Assembly: GCF_027533645.1 (NCBI RefSeq)
Contig: NZ_JAQAGY010000001.1
Coordinates: 372,001-436,000, forward strand
From: Paenibacillus caseinilyticus
Lineage (GTDB): Bacteria; Bacillota; Bacilli; Paenibacillales; NBRC-103111
Direction: 5' to 3'
Length of the DNA: 64,000 nt
Positions 52,289 through 61,019 of the stretch are shown here, piece by piece. Numbering within the stretch: the first letter of the stretch is position 1; the number at the start of each line of letters is the position of its first letter. The translations under genes were made by a program, and so were the position numbers. The notes below the pieces were generated by a model that saw only the letters and a program-made list of their open reading frames with translations, was not told the DNA's origin and made no database searches.

Positions 52289-54553
52289 TTATGGTGTTTT
52301 TTCCATACGGTATTGGTTGGGCGTCATCCCGGTTGCCCGTTTGAAGGTCGAGAAGAAGGTGCTTTTCGTTTGAAATCCGGACTGTTCCGTAATTTCCGCT
52401 ACCGTCCAATCCGTTGTCGTCAGCAGCTTGATGGCATGCTCGATCCGCTGGCTGGCAATAAAATCGGACAACGAGTAGTGAAAATGTTCTTTGAATATTT
52501 GTCTCGCATAGTTCACTGACATGGATACGTGGCCGGCAATATCATCCACCGAGAGCAACGGATCGTGAAGATGGTTGCGCACATATTCGATCATCTCGGC
52601 TGCGACCTCTTCCTTCCGGGTGGAGGTATTCTTGCTGCGGTGACGCTCTAAGATCCCCATCATCTCCCGGTACAGCCAGGCTTTCACTTCGGCCAGGGTG
52701 GCAAATTGCTCTAAGAACGAATGGATGCTCTTCATCCCATGAAAGGAGGTATGATTCTTGAAATTTTTCATGATCGAATAGATGATGTGCGTAAGCTGCA
52801 GCTTGCACTCCTCATAGCTTAGAGCCTGCATATGCAGGGTGAGCTGGTCAAAGTATCCCTCGAGCGCCTTCTCATTCTTGAGCTGAATGGATTGAATCAC
52901 CTGCTTCAGCAAGGCTTCGTCGAGATCATGGTCTTGGCCCCGCTCATACCGCTCCAGATCCTCCGGGGTGAACACCCGGTCTTCATCATGAATGAATCTC
53001 ATTAGCGTTAACTCGTACAATCGGTTATAAATAATCGGCAAGTTTTCCTCCACATCGAGTACTGAGCTCAGGGCAGCCTGCACGTCCAGCTGAAGCCATC
53101 TCCGGATATGAACCCGCACGTCCTCCACTGCCGCGATAGCTTGTGCCATGCCGCCCTCCGAAGCCGGCGAGGATAGGAGCGCCACAATGTGATCCGAGCC
53201 GAAGTCAACCGTTTCCGCTGCATACCCATGATTGGCCAAGACCTCGGCCATAATGTTCCCCATGGAGTAGCGCAATAACTTTCGCGAAGCGAAGTCATGC
53301 TGCTCATCGAAGCGGCCGTACGATTCCAGACGGATGATCGCCATGCGGAACCATCCCGTGCTGAGGATGGGGGTCTTCCTTCGAATAAACTCCCCGATCG
53401 GCTTGGAGGACTTCGAGCTCAGAATCCACTGGCGCAAGAAATCCGCTTTGACCAGGGCTTTGCTGCTCTTGATCGATAGATCCAACTGTTCGATCCTCTC
53501 CACAAGCGAATGGAACCCGGAATGAATCAACGCCATCTCATTGCCGGCATGCCTAGTCTCTGTCATCGAATGCTCCGGGCCGAGCTTGTTTTGGATCTGA
53601 TTAGCCAAGTCGCTGAGCGGCTTCCAGCTCCGGTAGGACTGCCAGAACAAATACAATAGCAGCGTAAGCAGGAGGATGACGGAAGAACCGATAATCTCGA
53701 TGCGGATCTTCGTTACCTTGGCTTGCCATACGGAGATCGGCGATAGATGGTACACCTTCCACCCTTCTATAGGCAGCTGCTCCGTCTGAATGGACCAGAT
53801 CTCCCGGCCGGATTTCCACTCTCCGTTCTGCTGCGCCGCGTCTTTATTCGCCTCCCTGAGTTCTTTCGTTAACTCCGGATCCGTATTTCCCAAGATGAAC
53901 TCCCGGTTCTTGCCTTCGATATAAATTTTGTTCTGGTCTTCCTCCGAGATCTGCAGCATGTTCTCATTCAACAATGATTTACTGAACAAGATCGCGACAA
54001 ATCCCTGAAAGTTATGATGTGGACCCGCTGCCGGTACGACAAGGGCCAGGAACGATTCGCCCTGCACCTCATGGTTAACATACTGCAGATACGGCGTTTT
54101 TTGATCCTTAATGAAGTTCAGCATCGGCTGGTCATAGAAGTCCCGCGTCGAATAAATGCTTGATTCCGAGGTGTAAATTTGGTCCAGTTGGAGGTTGATT
54201 AAATAAATGCGTTGAATGAACGGCTCGCTGCTCATGAACTCCCTTACGCTTCCAGCCGCTTTATTCAACGCCAGTGGAGAACGATCTTTCTGCCCCATGT
54301 TCAACCAGGGCGAGATACTCTCATCCGAATAGACTCTCAATGCAAACTGGCGTAATTTCTGCAAAGTAAATTCCGAGGTTTGAATGACTTGTCTCATCTT
54401 CTCTTGATTCGCCTTATCGGTCTCGTCCATAGCGGTTCGAACGAACTGCCGGGTGAGGAACACAGTGAACACCAGGGTAAGCAGGCTCACGGCGATGCAG
54501 GAATACAAAAAGATGTTTAAATACATCCTCTTCGGCTTGATTCGGCTCCACAT
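52289..54553 (-). CDS. Membrane-bound AraC-type sensor-regulator (system A)
   Basis: A 754-residue one-component regulator. Two membrane helices (about 11-33 and 285-305) flank an extracellular Cache-like domain, followed by a cytoplasmic linker and a C-terminal AraC double helix-turn-helix (about 660-754; ITEQSGFQTKSTFFSTFKRATGMTPNQY). It should sense an extracellular sugar and activate the adjacent importer. It is placed directly upstream of system A on the same strand with 222 nt between. Confidence 0.9.
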   Translation of the reverse strand: MWSRIKPKRMYLNIFLYSCIAVSLLTLVFTVFLTRQFVRTAMDETDKANQEKMRQVIQTSEFTLQKLRQFALRVYSDESISPWLNMGQKDRSPLALNKAAGSVREFMSSEPFIQRIYLINLQLDQIYTSESSIYSTRDFYDQPMLNFIKDQKTPYLQYVNHEVQGESFLALVVPAAGPHHNFQGFVAILFSKSLLNENMLQISEEDQNKIYIEGKNREFILGNTDPELTKELREANKDAAQQNGEWKSGREIWSIQTEQLPIEGWKVYHLSPISVWQAKVTKIRIEIIGSSVILLLTLLLYLFWQSYRSWKPLSDLANQIQNKLGPEHSMTETRHAGNEMALIHSGFHSLVERIEQLDLSIKSSKALVKADFLRQWILSSKSSKPIGEFIRRKTPILSTGWFRMAIIRLESYGRFDEQHDFASRKLLRYSMGNIMAEVLANHGYAAETVDFGSDHIVALLSSPASEGGMAQAIAAVEDVRVHIRRWLQLDVQAALSSVLDVEENLPIIYNRLYELTLMRFIHDEDRVFTPEDLERYERGQDHDLDEALLKQVIQSIQLKNEKALEGYFDQLTLHMQALSYEECKLQLTHIIYSIMKNFKNHTSFHGMKSIHSFLEQFATLAEVKAWLYREMMGILERHRSKNTSTRKEEVAAEMIEYVRNHLHDPLLSVDDIAGHVSMSVNYARQIFKEHFHYSLSDFIASQRIEHAIKLLTTTDWTVAEITEQSGFQTKSTFFSTFKRATGMTPNQYRMEKTP

Positions 54554-54893
54554 GGCACGCCCTTCTTTCTAGAGGTTTGCAAGAAGAACATTAGGCCAGG
54601 ATGCCGGCATTGTCCAGTATGAATCTTACCGTAAAGGTATGAATTTTACTTCTCGAATTTTACTTCTTTTTCCCGGGCGGTTCTCCCTGGACCATAAAAA
54701 AAGAAAGCCGAATTTATGGCTTTCAAACAAAATTTGAAGCCACCATGGGAGACGCTTAGGCAGCCGCAGACATTATGCCCACCCCATGTACCGCGTATAT
54801 CTATCCTTATCGACGGGGCATCGTCTGCAGCGCGCCTCCCTTTTTGAGGGCGATGCCTTGATCCTACCCCCAGTAGTGATTTCATTTCAATGA
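54554..54893. other. Gap with terminator and structured segment
   Basis: Holds the system B terminator (54703-54724) and an interrupted stem GCAGAC...ATGCCC/GGGCAT...GTCTGC (54766-54780 with 54816-54828). The right edge carries a 25-bp motif repeated at 63875-63899. No gene is seen. Confidence 0.5.
54695..54724 (-). terminator. System B importer terminator
   Basis: GAAAGCC/GGCTTTC arms with an 8-nt loop on the minus strand are followed by TTTTTTTATGG. Confidence 0.85.
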
Positions 54894-54903
54894 TCACTTT
54901 TTG
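54879..54903. repeat. 25-bp repeated motif, copy 1
   Basis: Matches 63875-63899 at 24 of 25 positions. It spans the stop codon of the system B binding protein. Confidence 0.8.
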
Positions 54904-56468
54904 ATTTGCTTATACAGATCGTTAGCTTCCTGTTCTAAGACCTCTCCACCCGCCTCGTTCCATTTCTTCACGAAATCCTCAAAGGAGGACAAGGGCTTCT
55001 CTCCCATAATGATGCGGGCATAGGTTTCGACCTTCAGCTTCTGCAGATCCGCCCAATATTTCCCGGCCGAAGGGAGTACGTCCGGTTTGCCGAATAGATC
55101 GAACACAGGGAAGTTATACATCTGATAATTCGCAAGCTGCTGCTTATTGACAAATTTCCTGTATAAGTCCGGTACGGGTTGGGCTCCCCAGAGAGTAGTG
55201 GCGTAATACTCCGACAATCCCTCGGCATGCTTCTTGGCCTTATCCTCGTATGGAGACAGCGTCCTCATACCGCCCTCGAACTTCAGTGAAGCATCCTCAT
55301 ATTCCCAGTGCTTGCCCTGCGCGCCGAACGCCAGATCCACAAAGGTCTGCTCGTCATTTTGCAGCGTCTCTATCATCGCAAGAATTTTGGATAACTTTTC
55401 CGGGTCCTTCTCCAGTTGCTTCCCAAAAGCCCAGATGTTCCCTCCGCCGCCCCAAGCCCATGCCCCCTGCTGCCCCCTTGGTCCTGTGGGGGGAGGTCCG
55501 AAGATTACCTTTCCGTCCGGATGGCTTTGCTTAATGGAAGAGACGGGGCTGCTTGGATTGGCTTCATCAACCCAAGCTATACTTGCGGAGTCATTCAGCG
55601 CATATTTGCCGGCGATGAACTTCGGCAATAGATCCGCTCCTGTAATGAAGTCCGGGTCGATATACCCCGCCTTATACCACTCGGCAAGCTGGGCCAGCGC
55701 CTCCTTCGCTTCCGGCTGCGTTGCGCCGTTGACCACCCTGCCGTCCTTCACCATCCACTGCATCGGCATCACGCCATAAGCGCCGAACACGGAATGGAAC
55801 GTGTTGTACCACGAATTGCCGCCCGTGCTCATCCCGTAGACTCCGATCTTCTTCAGTGCAGCGAAGGTTTGGGTGAATTCGCCGATCGTCTCCGGAACCT
55901 TCGTCACACCCGCCTTCTCCAACAGATCCTGGCGCCAGAGCTGTTTTGCCGTGAATTGACCCGTCCAATAAAACGTGGGCAGACCATAGTTTTTCCCCTG
56001 AAAACGGGTATAGGCCCAGGCTTGCGGGGCAAAGCTGTCCATGGCGGCCTTGGTCTTAGGCATGTTCTTTTGGATGTCCGGCAGTGTCACTTCCGCGAGC
56101 AATCCTTGCGATGCGAATTTAAACAGCGTGCTCGGGTCCTTAATGAAGATGACATCCGGAATATCGCCGCCGGCAATGGACAATTGCTGTTTCTGGACGG
56201 ATTCCTCCCATGTCTGCGGATAGCCCGTCAGTTTCACTTGAAACTTATCCTCCATGTACTTTTGCCCATAGCTGCCCTCCTCCACCATAGCAGGGTACTG
56301 CATCCATTTGATTTCTGCCGGATGGTTCGCCATTCCCGTTGTAGACGGAGAGGCCTTATCGCCTGGATTGTTATCTTGCGAGCACCCTGTCAGTACGGTG
56401 GACAAAGCAAGTATCGCTGCAAGCGTTGGCGTCTTCCATGCCGATGCGCCTTCATAGTTCTTCCACAT
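54894..56468 (-). CDS. Sugar-binding lipoprotein (system B)
   Basis: A 524-residue solute-binding lipoprotein (signal ending LTGCS). It is homologous in layout to the system A binding protein. It is the last gene of the operon here, whereas in system A it is the first. GGGGGA lies before the ATG. Substrate is unknown. Confidence 0.93.
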   Translation of the reverse strand: MWKNYEGASAWKTPTLAAILALSTVLTGCSQDNNPGDKASPSTTGMANHPAEIKWMQYPAMVEEGSYGQKYMEDKFQVKLTGYPQTWEESVQKQQLSIAGGDIPDVIFIKDPSTLFKFASQGLLAEVTLPDIQKNMPKTKAAMDSFAPQAWAYTRFQGKNYGLPTFYWTGQFTAKQLWRQDLLEKAGVTKVPETIGEFTQTFAALKKIGVYGMSTGGNSWYNTFHSVFGAYGVMPMQWMVKDGRVVNGATQPEAKEALAQLAEWYKAGYIDPDFITGADLLPKFIAGKYALNDSASIAWVDEANPSSPVSSIKQSHPDGKVIFGPPPTGPRGQQGAWAWGGGGNIWAFGKQLEKDPEKLSKILAMIETLQNDEQTFVDLAFGAQGKHWEYEDASLKFEGGMRTLSPYEDKAKKHAEGLSEYYATTLWGAQPVPDLYRKFVNKQQLANYQMYNFPVFDLFGKPDVLPSAGKYWADLQKLKVETYARIIMGEKPLSSFEDFVKKWNEAGGEVLEQEANDLYKQIKK

Positions 56469-56537
56469 GTTGATTCCCCCTGACCATCGTTGTGCTTTTT
56501 GAAGTTTACTAGAGCCGTATGACTCCAGAAGTTGGAG

Positions 56538-57416
56538 CTAACCTTTCACCGAGCCAAGCAGAATGCCTTGGGCAAAATAGTTTTGAACAAAGGGATACGC
56601 AAGCAGAATCGGCATGGATACGGCCATGATCATCGCCGCCTCCAGATTTTTCGGTGTGACCAGCAGCGGATCAAGCATCGTCATGTCGCTGGCCGTTGTC
56701 GCCGATTCATCCAAGATATTCCGCCGAAGAAACAACGATAGAACCTGCTTTTTTACATCGCTGATATAGATCATGGCATCGAACCAAGCGTTCCAGTGAT
56801 GGACGGCGGCCCACAGGCAGACCACCGCTAGAATGGGAGCGGACAGCGGCAGAACAATACGGACATAAATACCGTATTCCCCGGCACCGTCGATACGGGC
56901 AGATTCAGCAATCTCGCCCGGAATCGCTTCAAAAAAGTTCCGAACGACAATCACTTGAAATCCGGATATGGCACAGGGCAGCACGAGTGCCCATACCGAA
57001 TCCATCAACCCGAGCTGCTTGACCAGCAGGTAGCTTGGGATCACCCCTCCATTGAACAACATGCTGAACACCATAAGCTTCATAAAGAATGACCGGTGCG
57101 GAAACGTCCTTCTAGCTAGAGGGTAGGCGGTCAGCGTCGTTACCAAAACCGTAATGGCAACCCCAAGTACGGTTCGGAGAGCGGTAAAAACATAAGAATC
57201 CAACAGATGCGGCAAAGAGAGCACTTTTTCGTAAATTCTGAAGGTCGGATGAAACGGAAATAGCTGCAGCCCGATCAGATGGACCTCTTGAGGAGGGCTT
57301 ATGGACAATCCGAACACGTAGAGAAACGGATATAGCGTAAGGCAGCCGAGCAGGGAAAGCAGCAGCTTATTCACCCAATCGAAACCAACTTCAGCAGCAG
57401 ACCTCTTCATTCGCAT
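56538..57416 (-). CDS. Lpl-type ABC permease, second subunit (system B)
   Basis: A 292-residue LplC-type permease with about six helices and the EAA motif AESARIDGAGEYGIYVRIVLPLSAP. It starts 7 nt after the stop of the LplB-type permease. It forms one importer with the neighbouring permease and the downstream binding protein. Confidence 0.93.
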   Translation of the reverse strand: MRMKRSAAEVGFDWVNKLLLSLLGCLTLYPFLYVFGLSISPPQEVHLIGLQLFPFHPTFRIYEKVLSLPHLLDSYVFTALRTVLGVAITVLVTTLTAYPLARRTFPHRSFFMKLMVFSMLFNGGVIPSYLLVKQLGLMDSVWALVLPCAISGFQVIVVRNFFEAIPGEIAESARIDGAGEYGIYVRIVLPLSAPILAVVCLWAAVHHWNAWFDAMIYISDVKKQVLSLFLRRNILDESATTASDMTMLDPLLVTPKNLEAAMIMAVSMPILLAYPFVQNYFAQGILLGSVKG

Positions 57417-57423
57417 CCCCCGC

Positions 57424-58386
57424 CTACCAGAGTCCTTGTTCTTTATCGTACAGCTTCACGGTCCAGTTCCCGATGAGTACCAGCGTTAATCCGACCAGCG
57501 AGGAGAATATGCCGGCTGCCGCCCCCAGTTCGTAGTCCATGGCAAGCAAACGCCGCAGAACGTAAGTATCCAAGATGTCTGCAATGTCGGAGGTAGTCGG
57601 TGTAGTCAGGTTATAGATCTGATCGAAGCCCACCAAGAGAAACTGGCCGATATAGAGCAGCAGCATAATCACAATAGTCGGCATAAGGCCCGGCACGCTA
57701 ATGTGCCAGATCCGCCGCCACCTGCTTGCGCCGTCCGCTTTGGCAGCTTCATACAGTGTGGGGTCGATCGACCCCAGAGCAGCAATATAGATGATGGAGC
57801 CCCAGCCGACGGTCTGCCATATGGCGGAACCGACAAAGAGGAGATAAAAAGAATCCTCTTCCATCAGCCAATTGCGGGCAGGACCGCCAAACAAGGCAAG
57901 CACTTGGTTGAACGCGCCGTCGTGACTGAAGAGCGTAAACATGATCCCGCTAAGAATAACCCAGGAGAAGAAATGGGGCAGGTACGACACGGTTTGAACG
58001 AGCCGACGAAACAAACCTTCCTTGACCTCGTTAAGCATAAGCGCCAGCAGAATCGGAGCGGGAAATACAAATACAAGCCGGAGCACGGCTAGGGTCAGTG
58101 TATTGCGCAGCGCATTCATGAAGCCTTCACCTGAGAAGAGACGAACAAAATGGTCTAATCCGGCCCAAGGGCTCTCCCAGATCCCATCCATCATACGGTA
58201 GTGTTTGAACGCAATCAGTATGCCGTACATCGGTACATAATGAAACAGCAGGAATAAGAGAAAACCGGGAAGGAAGAGGACAATCAATGACTTATGCTCC
58301 ACATAACTGCGGCAGGCCATCTTCCACCTCTGGTGCGCGTTTATCTTGGGAAGTCTCTGTAACTGGGATCCGTTGGCTTGGTTCAT
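57424..58386 (-). CDS. Lpl-type ABC permease, first subunit (system B)
   Basis: A 320-residue LplB-type permease with about six helices and the EAA motif YEAAKADGASRWRRIWHISVPG. GAGGTG precedes the ATG. It opens the system B importer operon after a strong terminator that separates it from the sensor gene. Confidence 0.93.
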   Translation of the reverse strand: MNQANGSQLQRLPKINAHQRWKMACRSYVEHKSLIVLFLPGFLLFLLFHYVPMYGILIAFKHYRMMDGIWESPWAGLDHFVRLFSGEGFMNALRNTLTLAVLRLVFVFPAPILLALMLNEVKEGLFRRLVQTVSYLPHFFSWVILSGIMFTLFSHDGAFNQVLALFGGPARNWLMEEDSFYLLFVGSAIWQTVGWGSIIYIAALGSIDPTLYEAAKADGASRWRRIWHISVPGLMPTIVIMLLLYIGQFLLVGFDQIYNLTTPTTSDIADILDTYVLRRLLAMDYELGAAAGIFSSLVGLTLVLIGNWTVKLYDKEQGLW

Positions 58387-58524
58387 GGGATCACCTCGAA
58401 TAGGATATGATCTGTTGCTTCCTCATCCTACCGCTTACAGCCATTCCGTTCCTATAATCGGTTTTTGCAGGCCTACCTTCTTGACTTCTATGATCATAAT
58501 CCGTTTTTACATCAACGCAGCCCG

Positions 58525-58558
58525 AAAAAAACCACCCGTCGTCCTGAACGGACGCGGG
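58525..58558 (-). terminator. Terminator between sensor B and importer B
   Basis: CCCGCGTCC-GTTCA-GGACGACGGG on the minus strand is followed by TGGTTTTTTTCGG, so the importer needs its own promoter. Confidence 0.85.
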
Positions 58559-58567
58559 CAGTTGATG

Positions 58568-60922
58568 TCACTGATTTTGTTTCTGGCGGTACTCTCCGGG
58601 CGTCATTCCCTCCAGCTTCTTGAACACCCGGATCAACTGCTGTGAGTTGCTATATCCTACAGACTCCGCAATCTGGGCGATGGTGAGTTCCGTCTGCACC
58701 AAATGCTCCTTGACCCGGTTGACCCGGTACTGCGTAACGTATTGAATGAAATTCTCCCCCATGTGCGACTTAAACAGCTTGCTCAGCTGATAGGAGTTCA
58801 CCTGCAGCAAATCCGCGGTCAACTGAAGGGACAGGTCCTCGGCGTATCTCTCCTCGATAATCGCAAGTGCCCGTTTGATCATCTCCTGTGAACGCCTGTT
58901 CTTAACCGAATGCATGGCCTCTATGGCCGGCAGCAGCAGGTTATGTTCGAACCATTCCCGCACACGGGGGCCGTTGTCGATGAAGTGCAGTTCCTCGTAT
59001 AGGTTCCGCTCCCGAAACACAACATCGGCTATATGATATTCCTGAAGCAGCCGCATAACCGAGACAAGAAGCTGCAGATGAAACGTCTTCTGAAGTCCCT
59101 GAGGCATGCTGCCCCTATGGATCGCTTGGAAGAAATCGTGCAGCTCCCGGCTCGCTTGCTCCGCCTGTCCTTCACGAACCGCCTCCAGCAGCTGCTGTTC
59201 AATCTCGGCAGGATAAGAGACCGATGCCGCGGGCAGCGTCTCGGATGCGGCGGAAAGCACCGTATTCCCAGCACGATACCACTGTGCACGCAAGGACTGT
59301 TGGGCCTCATGATACGAGATGGACAAAGCCTCGAACGTGTCAGCCCTCTTGCTGACCATAATCGTGACGGTTTTTTTCGAGAACCTATGAACCGCTTCCC
59401 GTATCGCATCGGCCGCCTGGGTCAAAGCTTCAGGCTTCCAGTCTTCCGGATAATTCAATATGATGGCCACCTGTTTATTGGTCATTACGGTCTCGGCGAT
59501 GCAGCGGTCCTTTAGAATTTCATCGGCCATATGGGATACGGCGGATAGGAACAGCTCCCTCTCGTTCTCGGCAAACCCGGCGCTCTCCGGCCACTCATCC
59601 ATCTCTACAAGCAATAGATGATAGCAAGAATGCCGGAATACGCTCATTTCCTGCCGCGTCCTGTGGGATAATCGCTCCAGCGATTTGGAGTGGCCGAGCA
59701 GCGTGGACAGAAGATAATGGCTGCGGAGCAAGGGCAGGTGCTCCTGCCACTGCTCACGGATTTCTTCAACTTCATCCAACAGATGCGTGATTTGACTCTC
59801 GATATGCATCAACGGATCTCTCTGAGACCGGTGAGCCTTCTGTCCCGCGCTGCGGTCCGGCCCTGCCGACCGAAAGAGCAAATCACCTATTCGTTGTATT
59901 CCCTTCTGCCAGCGCGACACGCTAAAGAAGGCGGTAATCAGCGCCAATACCGAGAGTACAAGCGTCGTCGTGACTACGATGGTTCTCAGCACATTCACAT
60001 TTTTGGCAGGCACGTCCGCCGGGACCAGCATAACATAGGTCCATCCGTGTTTGACTGACTGGTCTGTCGTAACAAATACGTCGCGGCCGCTGCTGAGGCG
60101 CCATGTTCTTGTCCTGTTGACGGGAGCTTCCGGCTGCCCCGTTGTCCACGAAAGCAATCGATCCGAGTCGTCCTCCGTGAGGTTCTCCATCGAGCCGGTT
60201 CGAGTGATAAGTCCGCCGTCTTTGGAGAACACATAAAGAGCCCCTTCCGTTCCGAGGGGAAACGACCGGATCAGATCGGCGATAAAATTTGCTTTGACAT
60301 TGACGACGAGTGCCGCTTTCGGTTCGTTATAGAACAGAGGCAGCAGCCTCACGTAGGTTAGCACGTTCCGCTCCCCACTCCCGCCACTGGGCAGACGTCT
60401 AGGGCCGATCCAATAATGCTGCTTGCGCATCTCGGCCGCTTCCGTCAGACCGGGTATCCAGCCCGTATCGGTAAAGGCCCCTAGCCAATGGACCCTGTCC
60501 TCTTCACGCAGTGACGTGACCACCTCCGGAGTGAGTACCACCTGCTGCTTCAGATGATAGAGATAGGCCGAGTCGACCACATGCTGCGAATTCACGAACT
60601 GGGATAAATCGTCCCGCAGGGTATTCGTCAGGCTGAGGGAGAGAAGCGAAGGGCTTTCTTGAATATTCATATACTCCATGGAATTCGATTGGAGAGAGAA
60701 CTGGCCGGAGAACTGCTCCACCTGCTGCAGGATGAGGTCCACTTGATCTTTCAATTGGCTGATGGAAGAGCGGGAGGCCCGGTCGATCTCTTCATTTACA
60801 ATCTTTGTTCCCATCACATACATCAACGTGCCGAACACAAGGACGGGAACCGTGGAAAACAAGAGAGCGTACACCAGCCACTTTTGCTTGTAGAAACGGT
60901 TGCGAAGCTGTAAACGGCGAAT
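58568..60922 (-). CDS. Membrane-bound AraC-type sensor-regulator (system B)
   Basis: About 784 residues: a basic N-terminus, a membrane helix (about 16-38), an extracellular Cache-like domain, a second helix, a cytoplasmic region and a C-terminal AraC double helix-turn-helix (LSLQLTADLLQVNSYQLSK; IAESVGYSNSQQLIRVFKK). The start is uncertain. GTG at 60874 has no ribosome binding site and would leave out the basic residues before the first helix. Upstream of it, the frame has no ATG, GTG or TTG back to a stop at about 60937-60939, yet AGTAAGGGGG lies 7-10 nt before in-frame ATC (60925) and ATT (60922) codons. I give ATT; the call is tentative. Confidence 0.85.
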   Translation of the reverse strand: MRRLQLRNRFYKQKWLVYALLFSTVPVLVFGTLMYVMGTKIVNEEIDRASRSSISQLKDQVDLILQQVEQFSGQFSLQSNSMEYMNIQESPSLLSLSLTNTLRDDLSQFVNSQHVVDSAYLYHLKQQVVLTPEVVTSLREEDRVHWLGAFTDTGWIPGLTEAAEMRKQHYWIGPRRLPSGGSGERNVLTYVRLLPLFYNEPKAALVVNVKANFIADLIRSFPLGTEGALYVFSKDGGLITRTGSMENLTEDDSDRLLSWTTGQPEAPVNRTRTWRLSSGRDVFVTTDQSVKHGWTYVMLVPADVPAKNVNVLRTIVVTTTLVLSVLALITAFFSVSRWQKGIQRIGDLLFRSAGPDRSAGQKAHRSQRDPLMHIESQITHLLDEVEEIREQWQEHLPLLRSHYLLSTLLGHSKSLERLSHRTRQEMSVFRHSCYHLLLVEMDEWPESAGFAENERELFLSAVSHMADEILKDRCIAETVMTNKQVAIILNYPEDWKPEALTQAADAIREAVHRFSKKTVTIMVSKRADTFEALSISYHEAQQSLRAQWYRAGNTVLSAASETLPAASVSYPAEIEQQLLEAVREGQAEQASRELHDFFQAIHRGSMPQGLQKTFHLQLLVSVMRLLQEYHIADVVFRERNLYEELHFIDNGPRVREWFEHNLLLPAIEAMHSVKNRRSQEMIKRALAIIEERYAEDLSLQLTADLLQVNSYQLSKLFKSHMGENFIQYVTQYRVNRVKEHLVQTELTIAQIAESVGYSNSQQLIRVFKKLEGMTPGEYRQKQNQ

Positions 60923-61019
60923 GATATGCGATCCCCCTTACTCTGGTATCGCTCTCTATCTTCCACTTTTTCCCCTGTCCTGTAAATCATTAATTTTGCG
61001 GAAGCGGTCTGCCGCCCAT

